Assembly (NCBI RefSeq): GCF_003413745.1
Contig: NZ_QVID01000002.1
Location: 248,001 to 312,000, forward strand
DNA: 64,000 nucleotides
Direction of reading: 5' to 3'
Origin: Marixanthomonas ophiurae
GTDB taxonomy: Bacteria; Bacteroidota; Bacteroidia; Flavobacteriales; Flavobacteriaceae
Part shown: in pieces, positions 27,037 through 34,925 of the stretch
Numbering within the stretch: position 1 is the stretch's first letter
Layout: every line of letters begins with the position of its first letter
The notes under the pieces: model-generated
What the model saw: only the letters and a program-made list of their open reading frames with translations
What the model was told of the DNA's origin: nothing
Databases searched by the model: none
Translations under genes and position numbers: made by a program

Positions 27037-27486
27037 TTATTTTTTTCTATTTTTTCGTTGTCTATAGCGTTTTAAGAGTTCTTTTTTAAAGTCATCTTCC
27101 GTTTTTTTCAGTATAATTATTTTACCGGGAGAAATTATTTTTTTAAGCTCAGCTATCAATTCTTTTCGGTATTGTAGCTCTTTTTGCTCTAATTGTAGTT
27201 CTTTATCAATTAATGTATTTGCTTCTGCGTCATTCATAGACTCTACACCGTTTTTTAATTTTGCATAGATTTCTCTTTTCTTTGTTTTATGCAAATCGTG
27301 CATTTTTTCTTCATATATATTATAAACGGGCCAAAATTTTTCTGCTTCATCAGAAGAAAATTGTAACGCTTCAGTTATATGAGCGGTTTTTAAGGCATTT
27401 ATCTTTTTATGCCACTCTTCTCTATCCTTTTTTTGAGCAAAGGTAACTGAGGTGATTAAAACAAACAGAATGAGTATATTTTTCAT
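27037..27486 (-). CDS. Small periplasmic protein, Spy/CpxP-like helical, third gene of ECF sigma operon
   Basis: 149 residues from ATG 27486; an alternative ATG at 27495 adds MNN and overlaps the upstream gene. Signal peptide MKNILILFVLITSVTFAQ, then an all-helical, highly charged body rich in Lys and Glu (EEWHKKINALKTAHITEAL, DEAEKFWPVYNIYEEKMHDL) ending in a basic tail KRYRQRKNRKK. The pattern resembles Spy/CpxP-type envelope stress proteins, which flavobacterial genomes often annotate as a sensor of an ECF sigma factor. It is coupled to the preceding anti-sigma-like gene. The role in sensing or buffering stress is inferred from position and fold type. Confidence 0.75.
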   Translation of the reverse strand: MKNILILFVLITSVTFAQKKDREEWHKKINALKTAHITEALQFSSDEAEKFWPVYNIYEEKMHDLHKTKKREIYAKLKNGVESMNDAEANTLIDKELQLEQKELQYRKELIAELKKIISPGKIIILKKTEDDFKKELLKRYRQRKNRKK

Positions 27487-27487
27487 A

Positions 27488-27988
27488 TTATTCATCTAAT
27501 AAAATGGATTCATCAATAGTTTCTAAAAGGTAACTTTCCATATCTTCTTCGGAAATAGTTTCAGTTTCATAGTATAATGAACTGTTATCGTTTTCTGAAA
27601 GCATGCTAGAAACATCATACACATCAAAATCGAGCTCCCCTTCGTTTATATAATTTTCAATAGCTAAGTAATCGACCGAGTTTATATCTAAAGCGACTGT
27701 TTTGTTCTGATTAAACAATACTACCACTAACACAATAGAGGCGGCAATTGCAACTGCGTATTTTAAATTCTTGTTTGCGAACAGCGAACGTACTTTTGTC
27801 TTTTTTCCAGAAATGTCAGGGTGCTGCATTATGGTTTCCTCTAACGAATCAAAATAACCTTTTGGAGCAGCAAAACCCGTTTCCTTAGGTACTTTATCTG
27901 AAGCTATTGTTTTGAAGAGGTTTTCTTCAAAAGCTTCAAAATATCCCTTCGGAACTTTAAAACCGGATGTATGTTTTTGCTTGTCCAT
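27488..27988 (-). CDS. Putative anti-sigma factor, single-pass membrane protein
   Basis: 166 residues. The cytoplasmic N-terminus carries a doubled motif, GFKVPKGYFEAFEENLF then GFAAPKGYFDSLEETIM. It is followed by a basic patch, one transmembrane helix at about 74-93 (LKYAVAIAASIVLVVVLF) and an acidic periplasmic tail. No catalytic motif is seen. It lies 54 nt after the ECF sigma gene and overlaps or abuts the Spy-like gene, the usual place for an anti-sigma factor. There is no zinc HCC motif, so it is not a ZAS-type anti-sigma. Confidence 0.65.
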   Translation of the reverse strand: MDKQKHTSGFKVPKGYFEAFEENLFKTIASDKVPKETGFAAPKGYFDSLEETIMQHPDISGKKTKVRSLFANKNLKYAVAIAASIVLVVVLFNQNKTVALDINSVDYLAIENYINEGELDFDVYDVSSMLSENDNSSLYYETETISEEDMESYLLETIDESILLDE

Positions 27989-28042
27989 TTATCTTTTGAC
28001 TATAGAAACACGAAAAGGTTTCATTTTGTAATAGTTTTTGTT

Positions 28043-28606
28043 TTAAATAGTTGTAAAACCACTCTCATGTGTTTTTAAATATTCAGTTATTTTTTTTACC
28101 GCAATGTGATAACTACTTTTTAACCCGCCTACTGAAGTTTCTAAAATTTCTGAAAGCTCATCGTAGGTGTGTTCATCAAAATATTTCATATTGAACACCA
28201 ATTGCTGTTTGGGCGGTAACGTGGCTATTGCCTTTTGTAGTTGTATTTGAATGGTCTTTCCTTCAAAATAAACATCACTTGTTAAGTTTTCAATAGCACG
28301 CTCTTTTACTTCTTCTGAAGTAATTTGCTTCCGTTTAGCCCTTTTATTTATAAATGTAATGGACTCGTTGGTAGCAATACGATACATCCATGTGTATATT
28401 TTGCTATCACCCTTAAATGAATGAATATTTTTATAAATTTTGATGAATGTGTTTTGCAATACATCATCGGTATCATCATGATTCAATACTATTTTACGAA
28501 TATGCCAATACAGCTGTTCTTTATATTGAGACACGAGTTCCCTAAAAGCAGCTTCTTTTTGCTTATCGTTTTGTAAAGCAGTGACTAAATCGTTTTCTGT
28601 TACCAA
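28043..28606 (-). CDS. ECF RNA polymerase sigma factor
   Basis: 187 residues. Sigma region 2 (LYWHIRKIVLNHDDTDDVLQ, TFIKIYKNIHSFKGDSKIYT, WMYRIATNESITFIN) and region 4 (ATLPPKQQLVFNMKYFDEHT, YDELSEILETSVGGLKSSYH). The start is a TTG at 28606 (MVTENDL...); upstream of it in frame only ATA, ACT, ATT and TTT precede tandem TAA stops, and no ATG lies before region 2. It heads the operon with the anti-sigma-like and Spy-like genes. A small inverted repeat (ACACTT-TT-AAGTGT, 28631-28644) lies just upstream and could be regulatory. Confidence 0.92.
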   Translation of the reverse strand: MVTENDLVTALQNDKQKEAAFRELVSQYKEQLYWHIRKIVLNHDDTDDVLQNTFIKIYKNIHSFKGDSKIYTWMYRIATNESITFINKRAKRKQITSEEVKERAIENLTSDVYFEGKTIQIQLQKAIATLPPKQQLVFNMKYFDEHTYDELSEILETSVGGLKSSYHIAVKKITEYLKTHESGFTTI

Positions 28607-28630
28607 AAAAATAGTTATTTATTAATTTTG

Positions 28631-28644
28631 ACACTTTTAAGTGT
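28631..28644. promoter_or_regulatory. Inverted repeat upstream of ECF sigma gene
   Basis: ACACTT and AAGTGT separated by two bases, 25 nt upstream of the TTG start. It could be an operator or part of the leader. I found no perfect TAnnTTTG box for this gene. Confidence 0.25.
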
Positions 28645-28776
28645 AAAAGGTTTAATTGTAAGGCTACCTTTTTCAAATTACTATTATTAATTATAAAAAT
28701 CGATTAAAAACAAATATTAACGATAAAAAGCGTAAATAGTTTTTTTGTAGGAAAATAATTACTAATTTTGAGGAAC

Positions 28777-28867
28777 ACTACTTATGTGTGTGTTTTTGTT
28801 ATAAGCCTCAAGTATAGCAAAAATGAGTTAAAAACGGGTCTAAGCGGGGGCTGGCCCGTTTTTTTAT
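28777..28867 (+). ncRNA. Candidate small RNA 1 (own promoter and terminator)
   Basis: TAATTTTG (28763-28770) is an exact -7 box, with TTTTTTG ending at 28747 upstream, which predicts a start near 28777. The transcript would contain the 5' segment TACTTATGT (28779-28787) and a hairpin formed by 28793-28803 with 28813-28823 (11 pairs, one G-U) whose loop carries GCCTCAA. It would end in a terminator, 28832-28838 pairing with 28853-28859, followed by a T run. No credible reading frame covers it. It shares its design with the candidate at 29012-29095. Confidence 0.45.
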
Positions 28868-29011
28868 TTTTTTGAAACGTCGAAGTTCGTACTATTTTTA
28901 TTGTAGGAAAATAAATAATTATCAAAACGAAATAATCGATAAAGTGTAAATAATCAAGATTAAATACATATTTTCTTGGTGGAATTAAAAAAAGAATATA
29001 TATTTGAATCA

Positions 29012-29095
29012 AATAACTTACTTATGTAATCACCATGTGCCCCAAATATGGTGATTAAAACTAAAAAAGAGCGGTTCCCCAACCGCTCTTTTTTG
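29012..29095 (+). ncRNA. Candidate small RNA 2 (paralogue of small RNA 1)
   Basis: TATATTTG (28999-29006) with TTG at 28976-28978, spacing 20 nt, predicts a start near 29012. The transcript would contain TACTTATGT (29019-29027), a perfect 10-bp hairpin (29027-29036 with 29048-29057) whose loop carries GCCCCAA, and a strong terminator (29063-29076 with 29081-29094, stem ending AAGAGCGGTT). The short region between the two candidates repeats TGTAGGAAAATAA (28746-28758 and 28902-28914). The rest of the 28607-29119 gap shows no gene. Confidence 0.5.
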
Positions 29096-29119
29096 TGTTT
29101 CTATATGTGTTTAGCTTAA

Positions 29120-30946
29120 TTAGGCTAAAGATTGCATTTCAACTAAACTGTGGTAGACACCTTTTTTTGCTAATAGTTCAGTATGCTTTCCTTGTTCTAC
29201 AATCTTTCCTTTGGAGAGAACAACAATTTTATCGGCATTTTGAATGGTTGATAACCGATGCGCTATAACAACAGACGTACGGTTTTTCATCATTTTCTCT
29301 AATGCGTCCTGTACCAGACGTTCACTCTCGGTATCTAAAGCCGAAGTAGCTTCATCCAGAATCATTATAGGTGGGTTTTTAAGTACGGCTCTTGCGATGC
29401 TCAACCGTTGTTTTTGGCCACCACTTAATTTATTACCGCTATCACCAATATTGGTGTCAATTCCTTTAGGTAAATCTTTAACAAACTCCCAGGCGTTGGC
29501 TATTTTTAAGGCGTCTTCAATTTCTTCGGTAGTAGCGTGTTCCTTGGCGACCAATAAGTTTTCCTTAATAGTATCATTAAACAAGATAGAGTCTTGAGTT
29601 ACTAGTCCTAATAAGCTGCGCAACGATTTCTGTGAGATGGTTTTAATGTCATACCCATCTACGGTTATAGATCCTTCGTTTACATCGTAAAAACGCGTAA
29701 GTAAATTAGCGATGGTGCTTTTTCCACTTCCACTTTGTCCTACTAGCGCTACAGTATGGCCCTTAGGAACGGTTAACGAAAAATCATGGAGTACATAGTC
29801 ATCTTCATATTTAAATGAAATGTTATCTATTTCAATTTTATTGTTAAAACCTTCTTTCTCCATAGCATTGGGAATATCTTGAATGGTAGATTCCGTTTCT
29901 AAAATTTCCAGAACACGTTCGGCAGCGGCATTTCCCTTTTTAACCCCATAACTTGCTTTGCTAATTGCCTTTGCAGGAGTAAGAATGTTATATGCAAGAC
30001 CCATAAAAACAATAAATTGTTCGGGTTCTAGGGTTCCTTCTACTAACACCATAGAACCTCCGTACCACAATAAAATGGCAATGACCACAATCCCCAAAAA
30101 TTCGCTGGTAGGCGAAGCAAGATTCTGTCTATTGATTAAAGAGTTTGAAAACTTATAAAACCGTGAGGTAGAATCGTTAAACTTTCGGTTAAAAATACGT
30201 TCGGCGTTAAAACCTTTGATAATTTTAAGTCCGCCAAGGGTTTCTTCCAAAATACTCAAAAACATTCCTTGTTCCTTTTGCACGTTGTCCGATTTTCGTT
30301 TCAGGCTTTTACCAATACGTGAAATAATCAACCCGGAAACCGGTATAAAGATAAAAACAAACAACGTTAACTGTGGACTTATAACCAACATCGCGATAAT
30401 GGTAAAAAGGATCATTAAGGGTTCGCGTACAATTAACTCTAAAATAGATAGAAATGAATGCTGTATTTCCAATACATCACTCGTTATACGGGCAATGGTG
30501 TCTCCTTTTCGTTTTTCTGAATAAAAAGAAACTGGTAGGTCTATTGTTTTTTTGTATAATGCATTCCGAAGGTCTTTTAGCACACCGTTACGCAAATAAG
30601 TAATAAAATACATCGCCAAATAACCGAATAGGTTTTTTAATAAAAAAGTACCGATTACTAGCGAAATCATAATCATGAGAGCGTTTAACTCTCCTGTAGC
30701 TTCAATTTTTTGGTTGATGTAATAATTAGAGTAACTTTCTAAATAGCCTCCAATTTCAGTAATCCCTGTATATTCCGGTATTTTAGAAACTTTTTCTGAA
30801 TTTCCGAACAATACTTTCAGCATCGGCATAAGCGAAACAAATGCCAAGGTGCCAAACAACGCATAAAAAACGTTTGAAATTATATTCATCCATGCATACC
30901 CTTTATAAGGTCGTGCAAAACGGAGTATTTTTTTAAAGTATTTCAC
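29120..30946 (-). CDS. ABC exporter, fused membrane and ATPase domains (MsbA-like)
   Basis: 608 residues. Six transmembrane helices in the N-terminal half (ABC_membrane), then an ATPase with Walker A GQSGSGKST, signature LSGGQKQRLSIARA and Walker B IMILDEATSALD, followed by the H-loop (VIAHRLST). It acts as a homodimer exporting a lipid-like or hydrophobic substrate; MsbA-type lipid A flipping is the usual assignment but is not proven by sequence. GTG start at 30946, two bases after the TAG of the phosphohexomutase gene, so translation is likely coupled. Confidence 0.9.
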   Translation of the reverse strand: MKYFKKILRFARPYKGYAWMNIISNVFYALFGTLAFVSLMPMLKVLFGNSEKVSKIPEYTGITEIGGYLESYSNYYINQKIEATGELNALMIMISLVIGTFLLKNLFGYLAMYFITYLRNGVLKDLRNALYKKTIDLPVSFYSEKRKGDTIARITSDVLEIQHSFLSILELIVREPLMILFTIIAMLVISPQLTLFVFIFIPVSGLIISRIGKSLKRKSDNVQKEQGMFLSILEETLGGLKIIKGFNAERIFNRKFNDSTSRFYKFSNSLINRQNLASPTSEFLGIVVIAILLWYGGSMVLVEGTLEPEQFIVFMGLAYNILTPAKAISKASYGVKKGNAAAERVLEILETESTIQDIPNAMEKEGFNNKIEIDNISFKYEDDYVLHDFSLTVPKGHTVALVGQSGSGKSTIANLLTRFYDVNEGSITVDGYDIKTISQKSLRSLLGLVTQDSILFNDTIKENLLVAKEHATTEEIEDALKIANAWEFVKDLPKGIDTNIGDSGNKLSGGQKQRLSIARAVLKNPPIMILDEATSALDTESERLVQDALEKMMKNRTSVVIAHRLSTIQNADKIVVLSKGKIVEQGKHTELLAKKGVYHSLVEMQSLA

Positions 30947-30948
30947 TA

Positions 30949-32667
30949 CTAGCTTATGTTTAAGTGTGTACTAATGGTATCAATTTTATGTTGTAATTGT
31001 GTAACAGCATCATCTCCTGTGGACTTTGTGCTCACACTCATGTAGAACTTAATCTTGGGCTCTGTCCCACTGGGACGCATCGCAATTTTACTACCGTCTT
31101 CGGTGTAATAAATTAACACATTCGATTTCGGAATGTCTAATTTGGCTTTCCTTTTAGAAGGAAATGTTACAGCTTCTTGTTTCTGAAGATCTTCAAAGCG
31201 AATTACGTTGCTTCCGGCTATTTCAGTAAACGGTTTTTCACGAAGGGTTTTCATCATTTCTGAAATTTCTTCAGCTCCTTTTTTCCCTTTTTTAACCAAG
31301 GAAACCAAATGCTCGTGATAGGTGCCGTATTCTTTATAAATAGATTGAAGGTATTCAAACATACTACTGCTGGCTTCTTTTTTCTGGGCTGCAATTTCAC
31401 AGGCGAGTAGAGTAGCGGTCACCGCATCTTTATCGCGTACAAAATCACCAACCATAAAACCGAAGCTCTCTTCACCACCGCCAATAAATTCAAGTTCCGG
31501 GAAGTCTTTTACCATTTTTGCAATCCACTTAAAGCCGGTAAGGCCTTCTTTGTAGATTACTTGATAGTTCTCAGCTAATTTCTGCATCATTGGAGTAGAA
31601 ACCACCGTAGAGGCTATAAACTGTGTGCCATTTAATTTCCCTGCTTGTTTGTATTGTTCCAACAAAAAGTGAGTTTTTAGTACCATGGCTTGATTGCCGT
31701 TCAGTAAAGTCATTTTTCCTTTGTTGTTCCGCACGGCAATACCCAAACGGTCACAATCGGGGTCGGTTCCTATTACAATGTCTGCTCCTTGTTTTTCTGC
31801 TAATTCCAAAGCTATTTTTAATGCGGCTGGTTCTTCTGGATTAGGTGATTGTACGGTTGGGAAATCGCCATCAGGTTTGGCTTGTTCTTCTACAACAGTT
31901 ACATTTTTATATCCAGCTTCTTCCAAAACCCTTGGAATCATAGTAATGGAAGTTCCGTGAAGTGATGTGAAAACAATTTTTAAATTGTCTTTAGCTTTTT
32001 CTGAAGTATTAAAACTACCATTTTTAATGGACGCAGCAGCAAAAGTATCATCTACTTCAGCATCTATTAGTTTGATGTTTTCTGAAATGGCTTCAAAATT
32101 AATATCTGAATATTCCAACGAATTTATTTTAGCGATAATTTCGCCATCCTGTGGTGGCACCAATTGCCCACCATCTTCCCAATATACTTTATAGCCATTA
32201 TATTCTGGTGGGTTATGAGAAGCGGTTAATACAATCCCACATTGGCAATTGAGATGCTTTACTGCAAAAGAAAGCTCCGGCGTAGGCCGTAAATCTGAAA
32301 AAAGAAATACTTTAATGCCATTAGCCGAAAACACATTCGCAACCACTTGCGCCAACTCTTTACTATTATGACGACAATCGTACGCAATCGCAACTTTTAT
32401 CGTCTGGTCTGGGAACTGTTCTTTTAAATAATTGGAAAGTCCTTGGGTATTTTTCCCTAGGGTGTATTTATTAATTCGGTTATCACCCGCCCCCATAATG
32501 CCGCGCATGCCACCAGTACCAAAAGCCAAGTTTTTATAAAAACTATCTTCCAGCCCTTCTGGGTCGTGGGCAATCATTTCTTTAATGGATTTTTGTGTTT
32601 TAGCATCAAAAAAAGGAGTAAGCCATTTGTTGACGCGCTCTAATATAGTAGGGTCTACGTAAATCAT
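30949..32667 (-). CDS. Phosphoglucomutase/phosphomannomutase
   Basis: 572 residues from ATG 32667; an in-frame TTG nine bases upstream is not needed. Alpha-D-phosphohexomutase fold with active-site Ser in TASHNPPEYNGYK, metal-binding loop GTDPDCDRLG, sugar-binding loop GGGEESFGF and phosphate-binding RPSGTEPKIKFY. It interconverts hexose 1- and 6-phosphates for glycan or storage metabolism. It sits between the glycosyltransferase and ABC exporter genes in a tight operon, which suggests envelope glycan supply. Confidence 0.93.
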   Translation of the reverse strand: MIYVDPTILERVNKWLTPFFDAKTQKSIKEMIAHDPEGLEDSFYKNLAFGTGGMRGIMGAGDNRINKYTLGKNTQGLSNYLKEQFPDQTIKVAIAYDCRHNSKELAQVVANVFSANGIKVFLFSDLRPTPELSFAVKHLNCQCGIVLTASHNPPEYNGYKVYWEDGGQLVPPQDGEIIAKINSLEYSDINFEAISENIKLIDAEVDDTFAAASIKNGSFNTSEKAKDNLKIVFTSLHGTSITMIPRVLEEAGYKNVTVVEEQAKPDGDFPTVQSPNPEEPAALKIALELAEKQGADIVIGTDPDCDRLGIAVRNNKGKMTLLNGNQAMVLKTHFLLEQYKQAGKLNGTQFIASTVVSTPMMQKLAENYQVIYKEGLTGFKWIAKMVKDFPELEFIGGGEESFGFMVGDFVRDKDAVTATLLACEIAAQKKEASSSMFEYLQSIYKEYGTYHEHLVSLVKKGKKGAEEISEMMKTLREKPFTEIAGSNVIRFEDLQKQEAVTFPSKRKAKLDIPKSNVLIYYTEDGSKIAMRPSGTEPKIKFYMSVSTKSTGDDAVTQLQHKIDTISTHLNIS

Positions 32668-32707
32668 TCGGTACAATTAAAAGTGCAAAAATAAGGAAAC
32701 CAATTCG

Positions 32708-33661
32708 TTATTCTTTAACGTTTCGGTGTTCTTTAATAGTGTAGTTTTTTGAATTCTTCTTGCTGCGCAAAATTAATTCACCTAAAAATCCTGCTAGGAA
32801 AAGTTGGGTTCCCAAAACCATAGCGGTTAAAGCAATAAAAAACTCCGGACGTTGAGCCAAAAGGCGTGCTTGTTTATGAATAAATAATTTGTCTATTCCT
32901 AAGTATAAGGCAAAGCAAAAGCCTACAAACAACATAAAGGCTCCCCAAGCTCCAAAAAGGTGCATAGGTCGTTTACCAAAACGTGATAAAAAGGAAATGG
33001 TAATTAAATCAAGAAAACCACGAACAAAGCGTTCGGCTCCAAACTTGGTCGTGCCATATTTTCGAGCTTGGTGCTTCACTACTTTTTCACTTATCTTGTT
33101 AAAACCAGAGTTTTTGGCCAATACTGGGATATACCTATGCATTTCGCCAGTAACTTCAATGGTTTTAATTACGTCATTTTTGTAAGCTTTTAAACCGCAG
33201 TTAAAATCGTGTAATTTGACACCCGAAGTTTTTCGAGCTGCAAAATTAAACAGCTTAGAAGGCATGTTTTTAAAAACAACCGAGTCATATCGCTTCTTTT
33301 TCCAACCAGAAACCAAGTCTAAACCATCCTCAGTAATCATTTTATAAAGTTCTGGTATTTCTTCTGGGTTATCTTGTAAATCGGCATCCATTGTGATTAC
33401 TACATCGCCAATAGCAAGAGCAAAACCAGCATGCAAGGCTTGCGATTTTCCGAAGTTTTTTAAAAACCGAATGGCTTTTACTTCTTTGTGTTCGCGTGCC
33501 AATTCGTCAATTTTCTTCCAAGAACTGTCTGTACTACCATCGTCTATAAATATGAGTTCGTATAAAAAACCATTGGATTGCATAACCTTTGCAATCCAAT
33601 GATAGAGTTCTTTTATGGATTCCTCTTCGTTAAGAAGTGGAATGACGATAGATAAGTTCAT
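32708..33661 (-). CDS. Family 2 glycosyltransferase with C-terminal membrane helices
   Basis: 317 residues. GT-A domain (VIPLLNEEESIKELYHWIA; FIDDGSTDSSW; metal motif in TMDADLQDNPEE; HDFNCGLKAYKNDV), then two transmembrane helices (GAWGAFMLFVGFCFALYLGI and FIALTAMVLGTQLFLAGFLG). The layout matches the DPM1/ArnC-like transferases that load sugars onto polyprenyl phosphate. It ends 40 nt before the mutase and starts 9 nt after the DUF4199 gene. The sugar is not known. Confidence 0.9.
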   Translation of the reverse strand: MNLSIVIPLLNEEESIKELYHWIAKVMQSNGFLYELIFIDDGSTDSSWKKIDELAREHKEVKAIRFLKNFGKSQALHAGFALAIGDVVITMDADLQDNPEEIPELYKMITEDGLDLVSGWKKKRYDSVVFKNMPSKLFNFAARKTSGVKLHDFNCGLKAYKNDVIKTIEVTGEMHRYIPVLAKNSGFNKISEKVVKHQARKYGTTKFGAERFVRGFLDLITISFLSRFGKRPMHLFGAWGAFMLFVGFCFALYLGIDKLFIHKQARLLAQRPEFFIALTAMVLGTQLFLAGFLGELILRSKKNSKNYTIKEHRNVKE

Positions 33662-33670
33662 GTATTGTTT

Positions 33671-34201
33671 TTATTCGTAGGTTGGGCGGTTTTGTTTCAT
33701 TATTAAACCTGAAATTAATGAAATGATAAATCCGAAGAAAAGTGAAGCAATCATTCCCATTGCGAACATAATCCACGGACTCATAAACTTTTCTGTCATT
33801 CCCATGGCCATGTCCATTTGTTCTTGAGTCATATTAGGATTTTGCTCAATCATTTTTTCTTGGGTAGCATCGAGCATTTGAGGAATAAAATCAGGTTCGA
33901 TAACAGTTATAAATAAATAGGTGAAAATAGAGCCTATAACTCCTGCAATAAGTGAAATTAAAAGACCTGTTTTAAGAGCATCACCAAGAGACATAAATCC
34001 GCCACTTCCACTCTTAAAAGCTTTTAAACCATATACAATGCATACTGTCATAAATATAAAGTTCAATACAGATTGCCACCAAGGCTGTTCTAAATGCATC
34101 CCCAGTACATAAACAATAACAGAGACACCTATAGTTAATAGGGCAAGAATAAGACCATAATTAAGGCCAATTTTTTTAACTGATGCGGTTTGATTTTCCA
34201 T
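33671..34201 (-). CDS. DUF4199 family membrane protein
   Basis: 176 residues from ATG 34201 (MENQTASVKK); a TTG six bases upstream is dismissed. Four predicted transmembrane helices (LILALLTIGVSVIVYVLG; SVLNFIFMTVCIVYGL; GLLISLIAGVIGSIFTYLFI; MFAMGMIASLFFGFIISLI) with a basic N-terminus. The pattern is that of DUF4199 proteins, common in Bacteroidota and without assigned function. It is first of a four-gene run with the glycosyltransferase, mutase and ABC exporter. Confidence 0.85.
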   Translation of the reverse strand: MENQTASVKKIGLNYGLILALLTIGVSVIVYVLGMHLEQPWWQSVLNFIFMTVCIVYGLKAFKSGSGGFMSLGDALKTGLLISLIAGVIGSIFTYLFITVIEPDFIPQMLDATQEKMIEQNPNMTQEQMDMAMGMTEKFMSPWIMFAMGMIASLFFGFIISLISGLIMKQNRPTYE

Positions 34202-34424
34202 TTTCAAGAAGTTTGAGCCTCCAATTATTGGTAGGCAGGTTTGATTAGTTAGTTAACAAAAGTAGTAAATTGTTACGGTTTATTTTTCTGAAATATACAA
34301 TCTATGTAATTTTGGATGAAAGATTGATTTTCTTTTCAAAAAAAATCTAATTAGTATTGTCTGTTTATTAAAAATAATTAAATTTGCATTCTCAAAATTG
34401 AGACCCTATTAAAAAGATAACAAG

Positions 34425-34709
34425 ATGAAAAAAGGTATCCATCCTGAAAATTATAGAGTAGTTGCTTTTAAAGATATGTCAAACGACGATGTTTTTTTAA
34501 CTAAATCTACTGCAGAGACAAAAGAGACGATAGAGGTTGACGGTGCAGAATACCCATTGGTAAAACTGGAAATATCTAGAACTTCTCATCCTTACTACAC
34601 AGGTAAAGCTAAATTACTTGATACTGCTGGACGTATTGATAAGTTTAAAAACAAATACGCAAAATTCAAAAAATCACCTAAAAAAGAGGAAGCTAAAGAT
34701 AGCGAGTAA
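34425..34709 (+). CDS. rpmE2: 50S ribosomal protein L31, type B
   Basis: 94 residues. [36 protein letters not shown]-like core and SHPYYTGK...[13 protein letters not shown] are diagnostic of L31 type B. The zinc-binding CxxC of type A L31 is absent, as expected for the zinc-independent form. Monocistronic: an AT-rich -7-like sequence (TTTG near 34385) precedes it and a terminator follows. Confidence 0.96.
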   Translation: MKKGIHPENYRVVAFKDMSNDDVFLTKSTAETKETIEVDGAEYPLVKLEISRTSHPYYTGKAKLLDTAGRIDKFKNKYAKFKKSPKKEEAKDSE

Positions 34710-34741
34710 TCTTTTTTTGATACGATATATAAGATATAAGG

Positions 34742-34770
34742 AGCCTTCGATTTTTCGAGGGCTTTTTTTT
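34742..34770 (+). terminator. Terminator of rpmE2
   Basis: AGCCTTCGA pairs with TCGAGGGCT (one G-U) around a TTTT loop, followed by eight T. Confidence 0.8.
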
Positions 34771-34925
34771 ATTTGTTTACTTTTAAATCGGTAGTTTCAA
34801 TACAATTTTTCAAGTTTGCTACTGCAAAATTGAAAAATCACTCAACCACCTTACTTTTGATTTGTATATTTACTTTGCAATAAAAACATTGTCAATAACC
34901 GACAACTCAAAATCCACAACCGAAC

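Noticed and set aside
28782-29012. 76-codon minus-strand frame in the 28.6-29.1 kb gap
   Set aside because: It is low-complexity, has no recognisable domain, and runs through two candidate promoters and one terminator of the small-RNA units.
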